NCBI RefSeq assembly: GCF_014646075.1
Contig: NZ_BMMT01000008.1
Location: forward strand, 1 to 64,000
Direction of reading: 5' to 3'
From: Saccharopolyspora thermophila
GTDB lineage: Bacteria; Actinomycetota; Actinomycetes; Mycobacteriales; Pseudonocardiaceae
DNA length: 64,000 nucleotides
The number at the start of each line of letters is the position of its first letter. Within the stretch, counting starts at the first letter, position 1. A program made the translations under genes and the position numbers. This document shows, one piece after another, positions 26,598 through 34,741 of this stretch. Below the pieces are notes generated by a model. That model was not told where the DNA came from and made no database searches. It worked only from the letters and a program-made list of their open reading frames with translations.

Positions 26598-27599
26598 ATG
26601 AGGATCGGAGTAGCCGGGGTGGGGCGGATCGGCGCCATGCACGCCGCCAACCTGGCCGAGCTGGCAGACGTCGAGCAGGTCCTGCTGTTCGACCCGGCAC
26701 CGGGCCGGGCCGCGCAGCTGGCCGCCGCGTCCGGTGGCCGGGCCGCGGCGGTGGACACCGTCGAGGACCTGCTCGCCGCGGACGGCGTGCTGGTGGCCAC
26801 GCCCACCGCCACCCACCCCGACATGGTGCGCCGCGCGGTCGCCGCCGGCACGCCCGTGCTGTGCGAGAAGCCGCTCGCGCCGGACCTGGCCGCGATGGCA
26901 CGGCTGGTCGAGGAGCTGGAGCGGACCGACGTGCCGGTCCTGGTCGGGTTCCAGCGCCGGTTCGACCCGGCCACGACCGAACTGCACCGCCGGCTGCGCT
27001 CGGGCGAGGCAGGTGCGGTGTACCTGGTGCGTGCGGTGTGCAACGACCACCTGCCGCCGCCAAGCGAGTTCGTCGCCACCTCCGGCGGGCTGTTCCGGGA
27101 CTGCCTCATCCACGACCTGGACGCCGTGCCGTGGCTGGTCGGCGAACCGGTGACCGAGGTCTATGCCTCCGGCTCCGTGCTCGTCGACCCGGCCTTCGCC
27201 GACGCCGGCGACGTGGACAACGCGGTGGTCACCCTCCGGTTCGCCGGTGGCGCGCACGCGCTGCTGTCCGCGGGGCGCCACGACCCGGTCGGCTACGACT
27301 GCCGACTGGAGGTCTTCGCCAGCCGGGACACCCTCACCGTCGGGCTCGACGAGCGCACTCCGCTGCACTCGCTCGACCCCACCGGACCCCGATTCGAACG
27401 GCCCTGGTCGTCGTTCACCGAGCGGTACCACGGGGCCTACGTCAACGAGCTGCGGGCGTTCATGGACGTCATCGCCGGTCGCACACAGAACCCGTCGCCA
27501 CCGCGGGAGAGCCTGCTCAGCCTGCGCCTGGCGGAGGCGTGCGAGGAGTCCGCGCGCACCGGGCGGCCGGTGCGGATCGAGCAGGAGGTGCGGGCATGA
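26598..27599 (+). CDS. Gfo/Idh/MocA oxidoreductase, inositol dehydrogenase-like
   Basis: 333 residues from an ATG at 26598; the frame is open back into the operator, which is not a plausible coding start. The NAD-binding Rossmann fold begins at once (RIGVAGVGRIGAMHAANLAEL). The catalytic-region motifs CEKPLAPD, VGFQRRFDP and LIHDLDAVPWL match myo-inositol 2-dehydrogenases (IolG type), which oxidise inositol to 2-keto-inositol. Co-occurrence with an IolE-like gene and a sugar ABC transporter supports a cyclitol or related sugar substrate. The stop overlaps the next start (ATGA). Confidence 0.88.
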   Translation: MRIGVAGVGRIGAMHAANLAELADVEQVLLFDPAPGRAAQLAAASGGRAAAVDTVEDLLAADGVLVATPTATHPDMVRRAVAAGTPVLCEKPLAPDLAAMARLVEELERTDVPVLVGFQRRFDPATTELHRRLRSGEAGAVYLVRAVCNDHLPPPSEFVATSGGLFRDCLIHDLDAVPWLVGEPVTEVYASGSVLVDPAFADAGDVDNAVVTLRFAGGAHALLSAGRHDPVGYDCRLEVFASRDTLTVGLDERTPLHSLDPTGPRFERPWSSFTERYHGAYVNELRAFMDVIAGRTQNPSPPRESLLSLRLAEACEESARTGRPVRIEQEVRA

Positions 27600-28471
27600 C
27601 GTCGCAGTTCCGCATCGCCGCCGCACCGATCTCCTGGGGCGTCAGCGAGGTCCCCGGGTGGGGCCGCCAGCTGGACGCCGAGGTGGTGCTCGCCGAGATG
27701 GCCGAGCTCGGCGTGCGCGCCACCGAGCTGGGCCCGCCCGGCTACCTCTCCGACGCCCCGCAGGACCTGCTCGCCCGGCACGGCCTCACGCTGGTCGGCG
27801 GGTTCCTCGCGGTCCCGCTGCACGACGCGGGGGCCGCGGAGCGCAGCGTCGAGATGGCCGCCGCCTCGGCCGAGCAGTTCGCCCGCTGCGGCGCGGACGT
27901 GCTGGTGCTCGCCGCGGCCACCGGGCTGGCGGGCTACGACGAGCGGCCCGAGCTCGACGACCGGCAGTGGCGGACGCTGATCGGCACCGCCGGGCGCATC
28001 GCCGAGGTCGCGGCCGGGCACGGCGTGCGGACCGTGCTGCACCCGCACGTCGGCACGCACGTGGAGACCGAGGCCGAGGTGGAGCGGTTCCTCGCCGACT
28101 CGCCGCTGCCGCTGTGCCTGGACACCGGCCACCTGCTGGTCGGCGGCACCGACCCGGTCGCGCTGGCGCAGCGGCACCCGGAGCGGGTCGGCCACCTGCA
28201 CCTCAAGGACGTCCGCGCCGATCTCGCCGAGCAGGTCCGCACCGGCGCCGTGCCGTTCGCCGCGGCGGTGGCGCAGGGCCTGTTCGTGCCGCTCGGCGAC
28301 GGCGACGTGGACATCAGCTCGATGGTGGCCGCCGTGCACGAGGCCGGCTACCGCGGCTGGTACGTGCTCGAACAGGACACCGCGCTGGGGCCGGACTCCG
28401 CACCGGACGTGCCCCGGCGCGACACCGCGCGCAGCCTGGCATACCTGGACCAGGTGCTCTCCCGCTGGTAA
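27596..28471 (+). CDS. IolE-like sugar-acid/inosose TIM-barrel enzyme
   Basis: 291 residues, ATG overlapping the previous stop. It has the xylose-isomerase-like TIM barrel seen in 2-keto-myo-inositol dehydratases: AAPISWGVSEVPGWG at the N-terminus, ELGPPGYL, HPHVGTHVETEAEVERF, CLDTGHLLVGGTDP, and HLHLKDVRADL, which supply Glu, His and Asp ligands of the metal site, then WYVLEQDTAL. It likely dehydrates or isomerises the product of the upstream dehydrogenase. The exact substrate cannot be read from sequence. Confidence 0.88.
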   Translation: MTSQFRIAAAPISWGVSEVPGWGRQLDAEVVLAEMAELGVRATELGPPGYLSDAPQDLLARHGLTLVGGFLAVPLHDAGAAERSVEMAAASAEQFARCGADVLVLAAATGLAGYDERPELDDRQWRTLIGTAGRIAEVAAGHGVRTVLHPHVGTHVETEAEVERFLADSPLPLCLDTGHLLVGGTDPVALAQRHPERVGHLHLKDVRADLAEQVRTGAVPFAAAVAQGLFVPLGDGDVDISSMVAAVHEAGYRGWYVLEQDTALGPDSAPDVPRRDTARSLAYLDQVLSRW

Positions 28472-28488
28472 GGGAAACGAGGAAGACA

Positions 28489-29493
28489 ATGGCGTCTCAT
28501 CCCAGATCCGCCGCCTGGCGGGTCCTGCTGGTCGTCCTGGCCGGTGCGCTGGCGCTGGCCGGCTGCACCGGTCCGAAGGCAAGCGGCCCGGCCCCGGGAG
28601 CCGGGCCGCACCAGGACACCGCGCGGACCGGGCCCATCCGGATCGCCGTGATCAGCCACAGCACCCCGGGCGACGCGTTCTGGAACGTGGTGCAGAACGG
28701 CGCCGAGCAGGCCGGTCGGGACCTCGGCATCGAGGTCTCGTACCAGGCCGACCCGGACCCCGGCAACCAGGCCAAGCTGGTCGACAACGCGATCGCCCAG
28801 GGCGCTGACGGCGTGGTCGTCTCGCTGGGCAGCCCGGACGCGCTGCGCGCCTCGGTCGGCAACGCCGTGCGCGCGGGCATCCCGGTCATCACCATCAACG
28901 CCGGTGAGGAGCGCAGCGCCGAGTTCGGCGCGCTGACCCACGTCGGCCAGAGCGAGGCGGTGGCCGGACAGGCCGCGGGGTCGCGGTTCGCCGCCGCCGG
29001 TAAGCGGAAGTTGCTGTGCGTCATCCACCAGGCGGGCGTGGAGACGCTGAACCAGCGCTGCGACGGTGCCCGCCAGGGGTTCGCCGGCGGCCAGGTGGTG
29101 AACCTGCAGGTCGACATCAACAACCCGACCGACGTGCAGTCCCGGATCAGGGGCGCGCTGCAGTCCGACCCCGCGGTCGACGCGGTGCTCACGCTCAACC
29201 CGCAGGTCGCCGGCAACGCGGTGAACGCGGTGCGCGAGTCGGGTTCCCGGGCGGCGGTGGCGACGTTCGACCTCAACAGCGACGTCGTGAGCGCCATCAA
29301 GGCGGGCGAGCTGCTGTTCGCGGTCGACCAGCAGCAGTACGAGCAGGGCTACCTGCCGGTGGTCTTCCTCAAGCTGTACCTGGAGAACGCCAACACCGTC
29401 GGCGGCGGACGGCCGGTGCTCACCGGCCCCGGATTCGTCGACAGGTCCAATGTGGATGCGGTCGGCGAGTACGCGGCTCGCGGGACGCGCTAG
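28489..29493 (+). CDS. Sugar ABC transporter substrate-binding lipoprotein
   Basis: 334 residues, ATG at 28489 after GAGGAAGACA. The signal peptide ends with the lipobox LALAGC (Cys26), so it is lipid-anchored outside the membrane. The mature protein is a ribose/inositol-type periplasmic-binding fold (IAVISHSTPGDAFWNVVQNG, DNAIAQGADGVVVSLG, GIPVITINAG, FAVDQQQYEQGYLPV). It delivers the sugar to the permease encoded next. Confidence 0.92.
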   Translation: MASHPRSAAWRVLLVVLAGALALAGCTGPKASGPAPGAGPHQDTARTGPIRIAVISHSTPGDAFWNVVQNGAEQAGRDLGIEVSYQADPDPGNQAKLVDNAIAQGADGVVVSLGSPDALRASVGNAVRAGIPVITINAGEERSAEFGALTHVGQSEAVAGQAAGSRFAAAGKRKLLCVIHQAGVETLNQRCDGARQGFAGGQVVNLQVDINNPTDVQSRIRGALQSDPAVDAVLTLNPQVAGNAVNAVRESGSRAAVATFDLNSDVVSAIKAGELLFAVDQQQYEQGYLPVVFLKLYLENANTVGGGRPVLTGPGFVDRSNVDAVGEYAARGTR

Positions 29494-29501
29494 GAGGAAC
29501 C

Positions 29502-30548
29502 ATGAGCGACACCACCACCTTGAGCGTGCCCGACGAGCGGTTGGCCCGCACCGGACTGCTGGACCGGCTGGTTTCCCGGCCGGAGCTGGGCGCGCTGCTC
29601 GGCGCGATCGGCGTCTTCGCGTTCTTCTCGGTGATCACCGAGCAGTTCCTGTCGCCGCTGGGCGTCGCGACGTGGCTGGACGACTCGGCCACGCTGGGCA
29701 TCATGGCCGTCGGCGTGGCGCTGCTGATGATCGGCGGCGAGTTCGACCTGTCGGCCGGGGTGATGACCGCGTCGACGGCGCTGGTGACCGCGATGGTCTC
29801 CGCGCAGCTCGGCCTCAACGTGTGGCTGGGGCTGTTGCTGTCGCTGCTGTTCGCGCTGGCGGTCGGGGCCTTCAACGGGTTCCTGGTGATGCGCACCGGG
29901 TTGCCGAGCTTCATCGTCACCCTGGGCACGTTCTTCGCCCTGCAGGGACTGAACCTGGGAGTGACGCGGCTGGTCACCGGTACCGTGCAGGTGACCGGCA
30001 TCCGCTCGGCGCCGGGCTACGAGTCCGCCGGATTCGTCTTTGCCTCCACTGTGGACATCGGCGGTACGGCGTTCCAGATCTCCATCGTCTGGTGGATCGG
30101 CACCGCCGCCGTCGCCTCGGTGCTGCTGCTGCGCACCCGGTTCGGTAACTGGATCTTCGCGGTCGGCGGGGCGGTGGGCAGCGCCCGCGCGGTCGGCGTC
30201 CCGGTGCTGCGCACGAAGGTGCTGCTGTTCATGACCACCGCGCTGTGCGCGTGGCTGGTCGGGTCGATCAACATCCTGCGGTTCACCACGGTGCAGGCCA
30301 ACCAGGGTGTGGGGCTGGAGTTCCAGTTCATCATCGCGGCGGTGATCGGCGGCTGCCTGCTCACCGGCGGGTTCGGGTCGGCGATCGGCGCGGCGGTGGG
30401 CGCCCTGATCTTCGGCATGGTCCGGCAGGGCATCGTGTTCGCCCGCTGGGACAACGACTGGTTCTTCCTGTTCCTCGGCGTGCTGCTGCTCGGCGCCGTC
30501 CTGGTCAACAACACGTTCCGCCGTCGGGCGGAACGGCTGCGGAGGTGA
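29502..30548 (+). CDS. Sugar ABC transporter permease (RbsC type)
   Basis: 348 residues, ATG at 29502 preceded by AGGAGGAAC. Eight to ten membrane helices and the family motifs [32 protein letters not shown] and [20 protein letters not shown] mark it as a branched-chain/ribose-type permease. It is the only permease in the operon, so a homodimer is expected, as in ribose-type systems. Confidence 0.92.
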   Translation: MSDTTTLSVPDERLARTGLLDRLVSRPELGALLGAIGVFAFFSVITEQFLSPLGVATWLDDSATLGIMAVGVALLMIGGEFDLSAGVMTASTALVTAMVSAQLGLNVWLGLLLSLLFALAVGAFNGFLVMRTGLPSFIVTLGTFFALQGLNLGVTRLVTGTVQVTGIRSAPGYESAGFVFASTVDIGGTAFQISIVWWIGTAAVASVLLLRTRFGNWIFAVGGAVGSARAVGVPVLRTKVLLFMTTALCAWLVGSINILRFTTVQANQGVGLEFQFIIAAVIGGCLLTGGFGSAIGAAVGALIFGMVRQGIVFARWDNDWFFLFLGVLLLGAVLVNNTFRRRAERLRR

Positions 30549-30553
30549 CTGGA

Positions 30554-31339
30554 GTGACTGCGACACCCCTGCTGGAAGCGCGCGGGATCGGCAAGAGTTA
30601 CGGCAGCGTGCTGGCGCTGCGCGACGTGTCCACGGTGGTCAACGCCGGGCAGGTGACCTGCGTGCTCGGTGACAACGGGGCGGGCAAGTCCACACTGATC
30701 AAGATCCTGGCCGGTGCGCATCAGCACGACGCCGGTGAACTGCTGTACCAGGGGCGGCCGATCCGGTTCGCCTCCCCGCGGGAGGCGCTGGACCACGGCA
30801 TCGCCACGGTGTTCCAGGACCTGGCGGTGGTCCCGCTGATGAGCGTGTGGCGGAACTTCTTCCTCGGCTCGGAACCGTGCCGGGGGATCGGGCCGATCCG
30901 GTTCATCGACCGCAGGCGCGCCCGCGAGACGACCCGGACCGCGCTGGCCGAGATGGGCATCGAGCTGCGCGACGTCGAGCAACCGGTGGGCACCCTCTCC
31001 GGCGGTGAACGGCAGTGCGTGGCGATCGCCCGGGCGGTGCACTTCGGGGCGAAGGTGCTGATCCTGGACGAGCCGACCGCGGCGCTGGGCGTGAAGCAGG
31101 CGGGTGTGGTGCTGAAGTACGTGGCGCAGGCGCGCGATCGCGGCCTGGGCGTCGTGCTGATCACCCACAACCCGCACCACGCCTACCCGGTGGGCGACCG
31201 CTTCCTGCTGCTCAAGCGCGGCCGCAGCCTCGGCTGTTACGAGAAGGCGGACATCTCGCTGGAGGAGCTCACCCGGCAGATGGCCGGTGGCGCCGAGCTG
31301 GAGGCGCTGGCGCACGAGCTCCGCGGCGGCGCGACGTGA
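30554..31339 (+). CDS. Sugar ABC transporter ATPase
   Basis: 261 residues from a GTG at 30554 (GGAGG eight bases upstream). It has Walker [11 protein letters not shown]-loop [13 protein letters not shown], signature TLSGGERQ, Walker [12 protein letters not shown] and the H-loop [10 protein letters not shown]. Only one ATPase domain is present, whereas RbsA-type partners often have two; single-domain versions are common in inositol and actinomycete sugar systems. It completes the LacI-controlled operon. Confidence 0.93.
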   Translation: MTATPLLEARGIGKSYGSVLALRDVSTVVNAGQVTCVLGDNGAGKSTLIKILAGAHQHDAGELLYQGRPIRFASPREALDHGIATVFQDLAVVPLMSVWRNFFLGSEPCRGIGPIRFIDRRRARETTRTALAEMGIELRDVEQPVGTLSGGERQCVAIARAVHFGAKVLILDEPTAALGVKQAGVVLKYVAQARDRGLGVVLITHNPHHAYPVGDRFLLLKRGRSLGCYEKADISLEELTRQMAGGAELEALAHELRGGAT

Positions 31340-31349
31340 TCTCCCGCGT

Positions 31350-31380
31350 GGGACCGGTCCTCGTCGCGAGGGCCGGTCCC
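31350..31380 (+). terminator. Terminator between convergent operons
   Basis: Fourteen-bp arms at 31350-31363 and 31367-31380 (GGGACCGGTCCTCG type, one G-T pair) with a 3-base loop, 11 bases after the ATPase stop and 26 bases beyond the sortase stop on the other strand. It can serve both directions. Confidence 0.75.
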
Positions 31381-31405
31381 GGTCCGCACCGCGGGGGGTT
31401 CGCGG

Positions 31406-32014
31406 TCACGGGTACGCGACCTGGAGGAGGTGGCCGTAGACGACCACGTTGTCGGTGTAGCTGCCGCGGGTCCTGTCGAACGCGCCGCCGCAGGTGATCA
31501 ACCGGATCTCGGGACGGGGGACGTCGCCGTAGACGGCGTCGGTCGGGAAGCGGTCCTTGGGGACCACGGTGACCCGGTCGACGACGTAGGTGACCCGGAT
31601 GCGGTCCTGCCGTTCGACGTAAACCCGGTCTCCGGGCCGGAGGTCCCGCAGCCGGTAGAACACGCCGGCCTCCGTGTGGGAGTCGACGTGCCCGGTCACG
31701 ACGAACGGGCCCACCTCACCGGCGCCCGGGCCGAGCCGGAACCACCCGGCCTGCTCGGGCCGCTCGATCGGCGGCACCTCCGCCGAACCGTCGGGATTCA
31801 ACCCGAGCGGCATGAGGCTGGAGGTCACCCGGATGGTCGGGATGGCGATGCCGAGCGGGCGGGCGGCCTCCCCGCCGGGCAGAACCACCGGTTCGGCGGG
31901 AGTGGCTGCCGGGTGGACCGGGCTGGCCGCGACCGGTTCGGCCGGTCCGAGGTCGGGTGGGCACGTCATGATCAGCAGCAGGGTGAACCATACTGCGAGC
32001 GCTGCGGCTTTCAC
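31406..32014 (-). CDS. Class F sortase
   Basis: 202 residues from a GTG at 32014 with CGGAGG upstream; the open frame extends back into the terminator of the preceding gene, so this start is preferred. An N-terminal membrane anchor (ALAVWFTLLLIM) precedes the beta-barrel transpeptidase. Catalytic His is in VVTGHVDSH, Cys in LITCGG, and the Arg lies in DRTRGSYTDN. Class F sortases of actinomycetes attach surface proteins to the cell wall. The neighbouring Pro/Cys-repeat protein is the likely substrate. Confidence 0.9.
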   Translation of the reverse strand: MKAAALAVWFTLLLIMTCPPDLGPAEPVAASPVHPAATPAEPVVLPGGEAARPLGIAIPTIRVTSSLMPLGLNPDGSAEVPPIERPEQAGWFRLGPGAGEVGPFVVTGHVDSHTEAGVFYRLRDLRPGDRVYVERQDRIRVTYVVDRVTVVPKDRFPTDAVYGDVPRPEIRLITCGGAFDRTRGSYTDNVVVYGHLLQVAYP

Positions 32015-32043
32015 GGTGCACCTCCGATTCGCGGACCGGCAGA

Positions 32044-32093
32044 CCGGGACTGGTGACGCCAACTCCCGGGGGAGTGCACGCCACCAGTCCCGG
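32044..32093 (-). terminator. Hairpin after the wall-protein gene
   Basis: Perfect 12-bp arms at 32044-32055 and 32082-32093 (CCGGGACTGGTG and its complement) with a 26-base loop, lying 7 bases beyond the stop of the minus-strand wall-protein gene and before the sortase start. It may reduce readthrough into the sortase gene. Confidence 0.6.
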
Positions 32094-32099
32094 ACCGGC

Positions 32100-32780
32100 T
32101 CAACCGCGCTGCTCGGCGCGTCGGCGGCGGTGCAGGTAGGCACCACCGGCGGCCAGTGCGGCGGCGGCCGCCGCACCACCTGCGGCCCACATCGGGCCGG
32201 AGGTGTCGCCGGTCGATTCCTGAGCGGTGGCGCCACCACCGGCCTGGACACCGCCCACGGGCGGCTGCGGCACCTGCGGCATCGGCCTCATGGGTGTCGG
32301 CTGCATCGGCGTCGGTGGCACGGTCACCGGAGGCTGCTGCGTCGGCGGCTGTTGCACCGGAGGCTGCTGCGCCGGAGGCTGTTGGGCCGGGGGCGCGGCC
32401 GGCGGCGCGGCCGGCGGCGGAGCCACCACCGGAGGCGGTGCCACGGCCGGCGGCTTGAACGGCGGCTTCTCCGGCTTGAACGGCGGTTTCGGGCAGTGTT
32501 CCGGCTTGCACGGAGGCGGCTTCGGGCAGTCCTCCGGCTTGCACGGCGGTGGCTTCGGGCAATCGTCCGGTTTGCACTCGTCACCGTGGCCAATGCCGTC
32601 ACCGTGGCCGATGCCGTCGTCGTGGTCGTCGCCATCGTCGTGGTCATTGGTCTCGGTGGTGACGAGTGTGAGTGGTGGCAGCGCCGGCTGCGCGGCAGCG
32701 GCTGCCACGGGCGTCAGACCGAATGACGCCCCCAACACGAAGGCGGCTATCCCGCCGAGGCGGACAAGACTTGAGGACAC
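32100..32780 (-). CDS. Secreted Pro-rich Cys-repeat protein, likely wall-anchored
   Basis: 226 residues from a GTG at 32780 (GGAGG five bases upstream). A signal peptide (GGIAAFVLGASFGLTPVAAAAA) precedes an Asp/His-rich stretch (DHDDGDDHDDGIGHGDG), three repeats of C-KPxDCPKPPP type giving paired cysteines, a long Pro/Gln-rich stalk (PPAQQPP), and a C-terminal hydrophobic helix with basic tail (AAAAALAAGGAYLHRRRR). That tail is the sorting-signal architecture, but no LPxTG is visible before the helix. The Asp/His tract may bind metal ions. Adjacency to the sortase suggests a dedicated pair. Confidence 0.82.
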   Translation of the reverse strand: MSSSLVRLGGIAAFVLGASFGLTPVAAAAAQPALPPLTLVTTETNDHDDGDDHDDGIGHGDGIGHGDECKPDDCPKPPPCKPEDCPKPPPCKPEHCPKPPFKPEKPPFKPPAVAPPPVVAPPPAAPPAAPPAQQPPAQQPPVQQPPTQQPPVTVPPTPMQPTPMRPMPQVPQPPVGGVQAGGGATAQESTGDTSGPMWAAGGAAAAAALAAGGAYLHRRRRAEQRG

Positions 32781-33784
32781 CCCAACCTCCCTATTGATCG
32801 CGGGCGCGTCGATCCTTCAAATTCGAGATCGTCCGTTTTCGATCTCGTCTTATCTGGTAAAGCGCCTGTCCGCTACCGTAAGCACGGATTTCCGGATCGG
32901 CAGCCGCAGAAATGCGTGATCATACTATCGAGGCAGCCCCTGATCAGTCCACTAGGGATAGTGGGTTACTGATCGTGAGCCAAGCACCGACTGTAGTCCG
33001 GTGTTCATGCCCCTTTAGTGTTTGGTCTCCCTCTATAGGGGAAGTTCGGCGGGAGATAGTCACTCTGCGAGGTGGAAGGGTGATCGTCTGCGAAGTTCGG
33101 TCGTTCCTATTCGACCAGTTCCCCTCCGGAAATGGGATCAGTGCTATTCGGAGCGACCTGCGGTGTCGGTCCACCGGACTCCACAGTGGGTAGATCTTCG
33201 CAGGTAGAAGTACCTAACAGTTGATCTGGGTGCGCGGGTCGGACCGCTTTGCGTGTCACCCTTGCGACTTGTTCTGGTGGCCGGGATCACGGCGGACTGC
33301 TGATCTGTTGTCGGGGTGGGGTTCCGGATGGTTGCGCGGATATCGGGCGGGTGTCGCATTTCGCATTCAACGATCACTTCCCGATCATTCGCGGGCGCCG
33401 TAGATCGGTTTTCTCGGCACCGCGCTCGACCGGATCTCCGCCCTGATCAAATCGGTATCTCGTGGATGGGGTGAAATGATGGGTGGACGATCTCTCAGGG
33501 CCGAGTCCCATGCCGAACGGCAACGACTGGGTGGTCCTGGAGCCCGCACGTAGCGCTTTCCTCCGATCCTGACCCGCAGGGGTGCGCCGAGCCCCCAACC
33601 GAAGTCCTATATGGACGGTCTCTCGGCTTCGCGAGTGCCTGCGGCGCGATGCGCCATCGTCGAAGGGCACCCTTACCCGTGGTGGCCGAAGGTGCCCTGC
33701 ACCCGGTCCAGCGCGTGGGATCGGGTGGGGTCCGGGGCGCGTCGCCGAATCCCAGCACACCACACTTTCCGGTGAGAACTGGCT
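32781..33784. other. About 1 kb with no recognised gene
   Basis: The first 600 bases are clearly less GC-rich than the surroundings and contain short open frames on both strands without ribosome binding sites or known domains. It separates a minus-strand gene from a plus-strand one, so promoters are expected. The unusual composition suggests acquired or decayed DNA. Confidence 0.45.
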
Positions 33785-34228
33785 ATGCTCGCTGGTGTGA
33801 GCGGTACCTGGGCGCCCGCAGGGGTGGGTGTGCTGAAACTCCCGTCGGGTCGGCTGGTGCGTGGCAGGGGGCTTCGGCACCCGCTGCCGGACGGGCCGCG
33901 GCCGGCGTTCGCGGTGTATCTGCTCGGGAAGGAACCACCCGCGGTGCCCTGGGAGGCGCGCTGGTTGCGCTGGCCGGACTTCTGGCTGCCGTCCGACCGC
34001 TCGGCCGCTCGGGAAGTGCTGCGTGAGGCTTGGGAGCGCGCCGAGAGTGAGCGCGTCGAGATCGCCTGTGGAGGTGGGCGCGGCCGTACCGGTACGGCGC
34101 TGGCCTGCCTGGCGGTCCTGGACGGTGTCCCGAACAGTCAGGCGGTCGACTACGTCCGCGCGAACTATTCCAAGCACGCCGTCGAGACGCCCTGGCAGCG
34201 TCGGTTCGTCGCTCGTTTCCCGAACTGA
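33785..34228 (+). CDS. CX5R protein-tyrosine-phosphatase-like protein
   Basis: 147 residues from an ATG at 33785; a GTG at 33797 is an alternative. The key motif is IACGGGRGRTGTALACL, a C-X5-R(T) phosphatase loop with Cys nucleophile and Arg, followed by a helix as in dual-specificity phosphatases. The upstream part (GVLKLPSGRLVRGRGLR) and WLRWPDFWLPSD, possibly the general-acid region, match a small actinomycete family. Substrate (phosphoprotein or other phosphoester) is unknown. Confidence 0.8.
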   Translation: MLAGVSGTWAPAGVGVLKLPSGRLVRGRGLRHPLPDGPRPAFAVYLLGKEPPAVPWEARWLRWPDFWLPSDRSAAREVLREAWERAESERVEIACGGGRGRTGTALACLAVLDGVPNSQAVDYVRANYSKHAVETPWQRRFVARFPN

Positions 34229-34287
34229 AACCGGCGGCGAGAGCGCCAACGGCCGCGACCCGGTTCCGGCCGAAGATCGGCACAGCA

Positions 34288-34566
34288 TCAGCGCTCGAAG
34301 CGACCGGTCCTGATTCCGCGAAGGAAGGTGGACCACTGGGCGCCGGTCACGGTGAGGTGACCGGCCGCCCGGTTCTTGCTGTCGCGGACACCGATCGCTT
34401 CCGGCGTCACAGCGACCTCGACGCATTGGCCTGCGACCGCCGGGCCGGGAGGGTTCCCAAGTTCAGGCAAAACGGGATAGGGCGTAGAGAGGCTCTCAAT
34501 GCATCGAACCCGGACATGCGTCGAAAAGTCGCCTCCCTGCAAACATTCAACAAAACATTCAATCAC
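34288..34566 (-). pseudogene. DUF397 gene fragment fused to the element's terminal repeat
   Basis: The C-terminal part (GQCVEVAV, GVRDSKNRAAGHLTVTGAQW, FLRGIRTG) is a DUF397 domain, a small actinomycete protein usually paired with XRE regulators. The normal N-terminus (WRKSS-type) is missing. Instead the first 31 codons, including the ATG, are encoded by the left terminal inverted repeat of the mobile element. The boundary near 34473 coincides with the element end, so the gene was cut by insertion or rearrangement. Its missing half is not recognisable on the other side of the element. Confidence 0.7.
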
Positions 34567-34681
34567 GCTGTGTGATCAACGCGGCGGGGCGGTGTGGTGA
34601 CGTTGTGTCGTGGCTGCGTCGGTTCGCTGCTGCTGGGGCCTGGCTGCGTGGTTGCGGCTGGGCGTCGTGGGTGCGGTGGTG
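34474..34681. repeat. Left terminal inverted repeat
   Basis: 208 bases beginning GGGATAGGGCGTAGAG, matching the reverse complement of 41698-41905 with six substitutions (one near 34527, three near 34551-34553, one near 34589, one near 34656) and no indels. Identity stops sharply at both ends. It begins directly after the 14-bp direct repeat copy at 34460-34473. Confidence 0.9.
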
Positions 34682-34741
34682 CGTGGGTGGCTGGCGTCTT
34701 GGTGGTGGGTCCTGCCCGAAGGTGCCACCGCCACCGCCGCC

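Noticed and set aside
33511-33573. Twenty-codon frame starting MPNGNDW that faintly recalls a DUF397 end
   Set aside because: Too short and without a ribosome binding site; resemblance is not strong enough to report.
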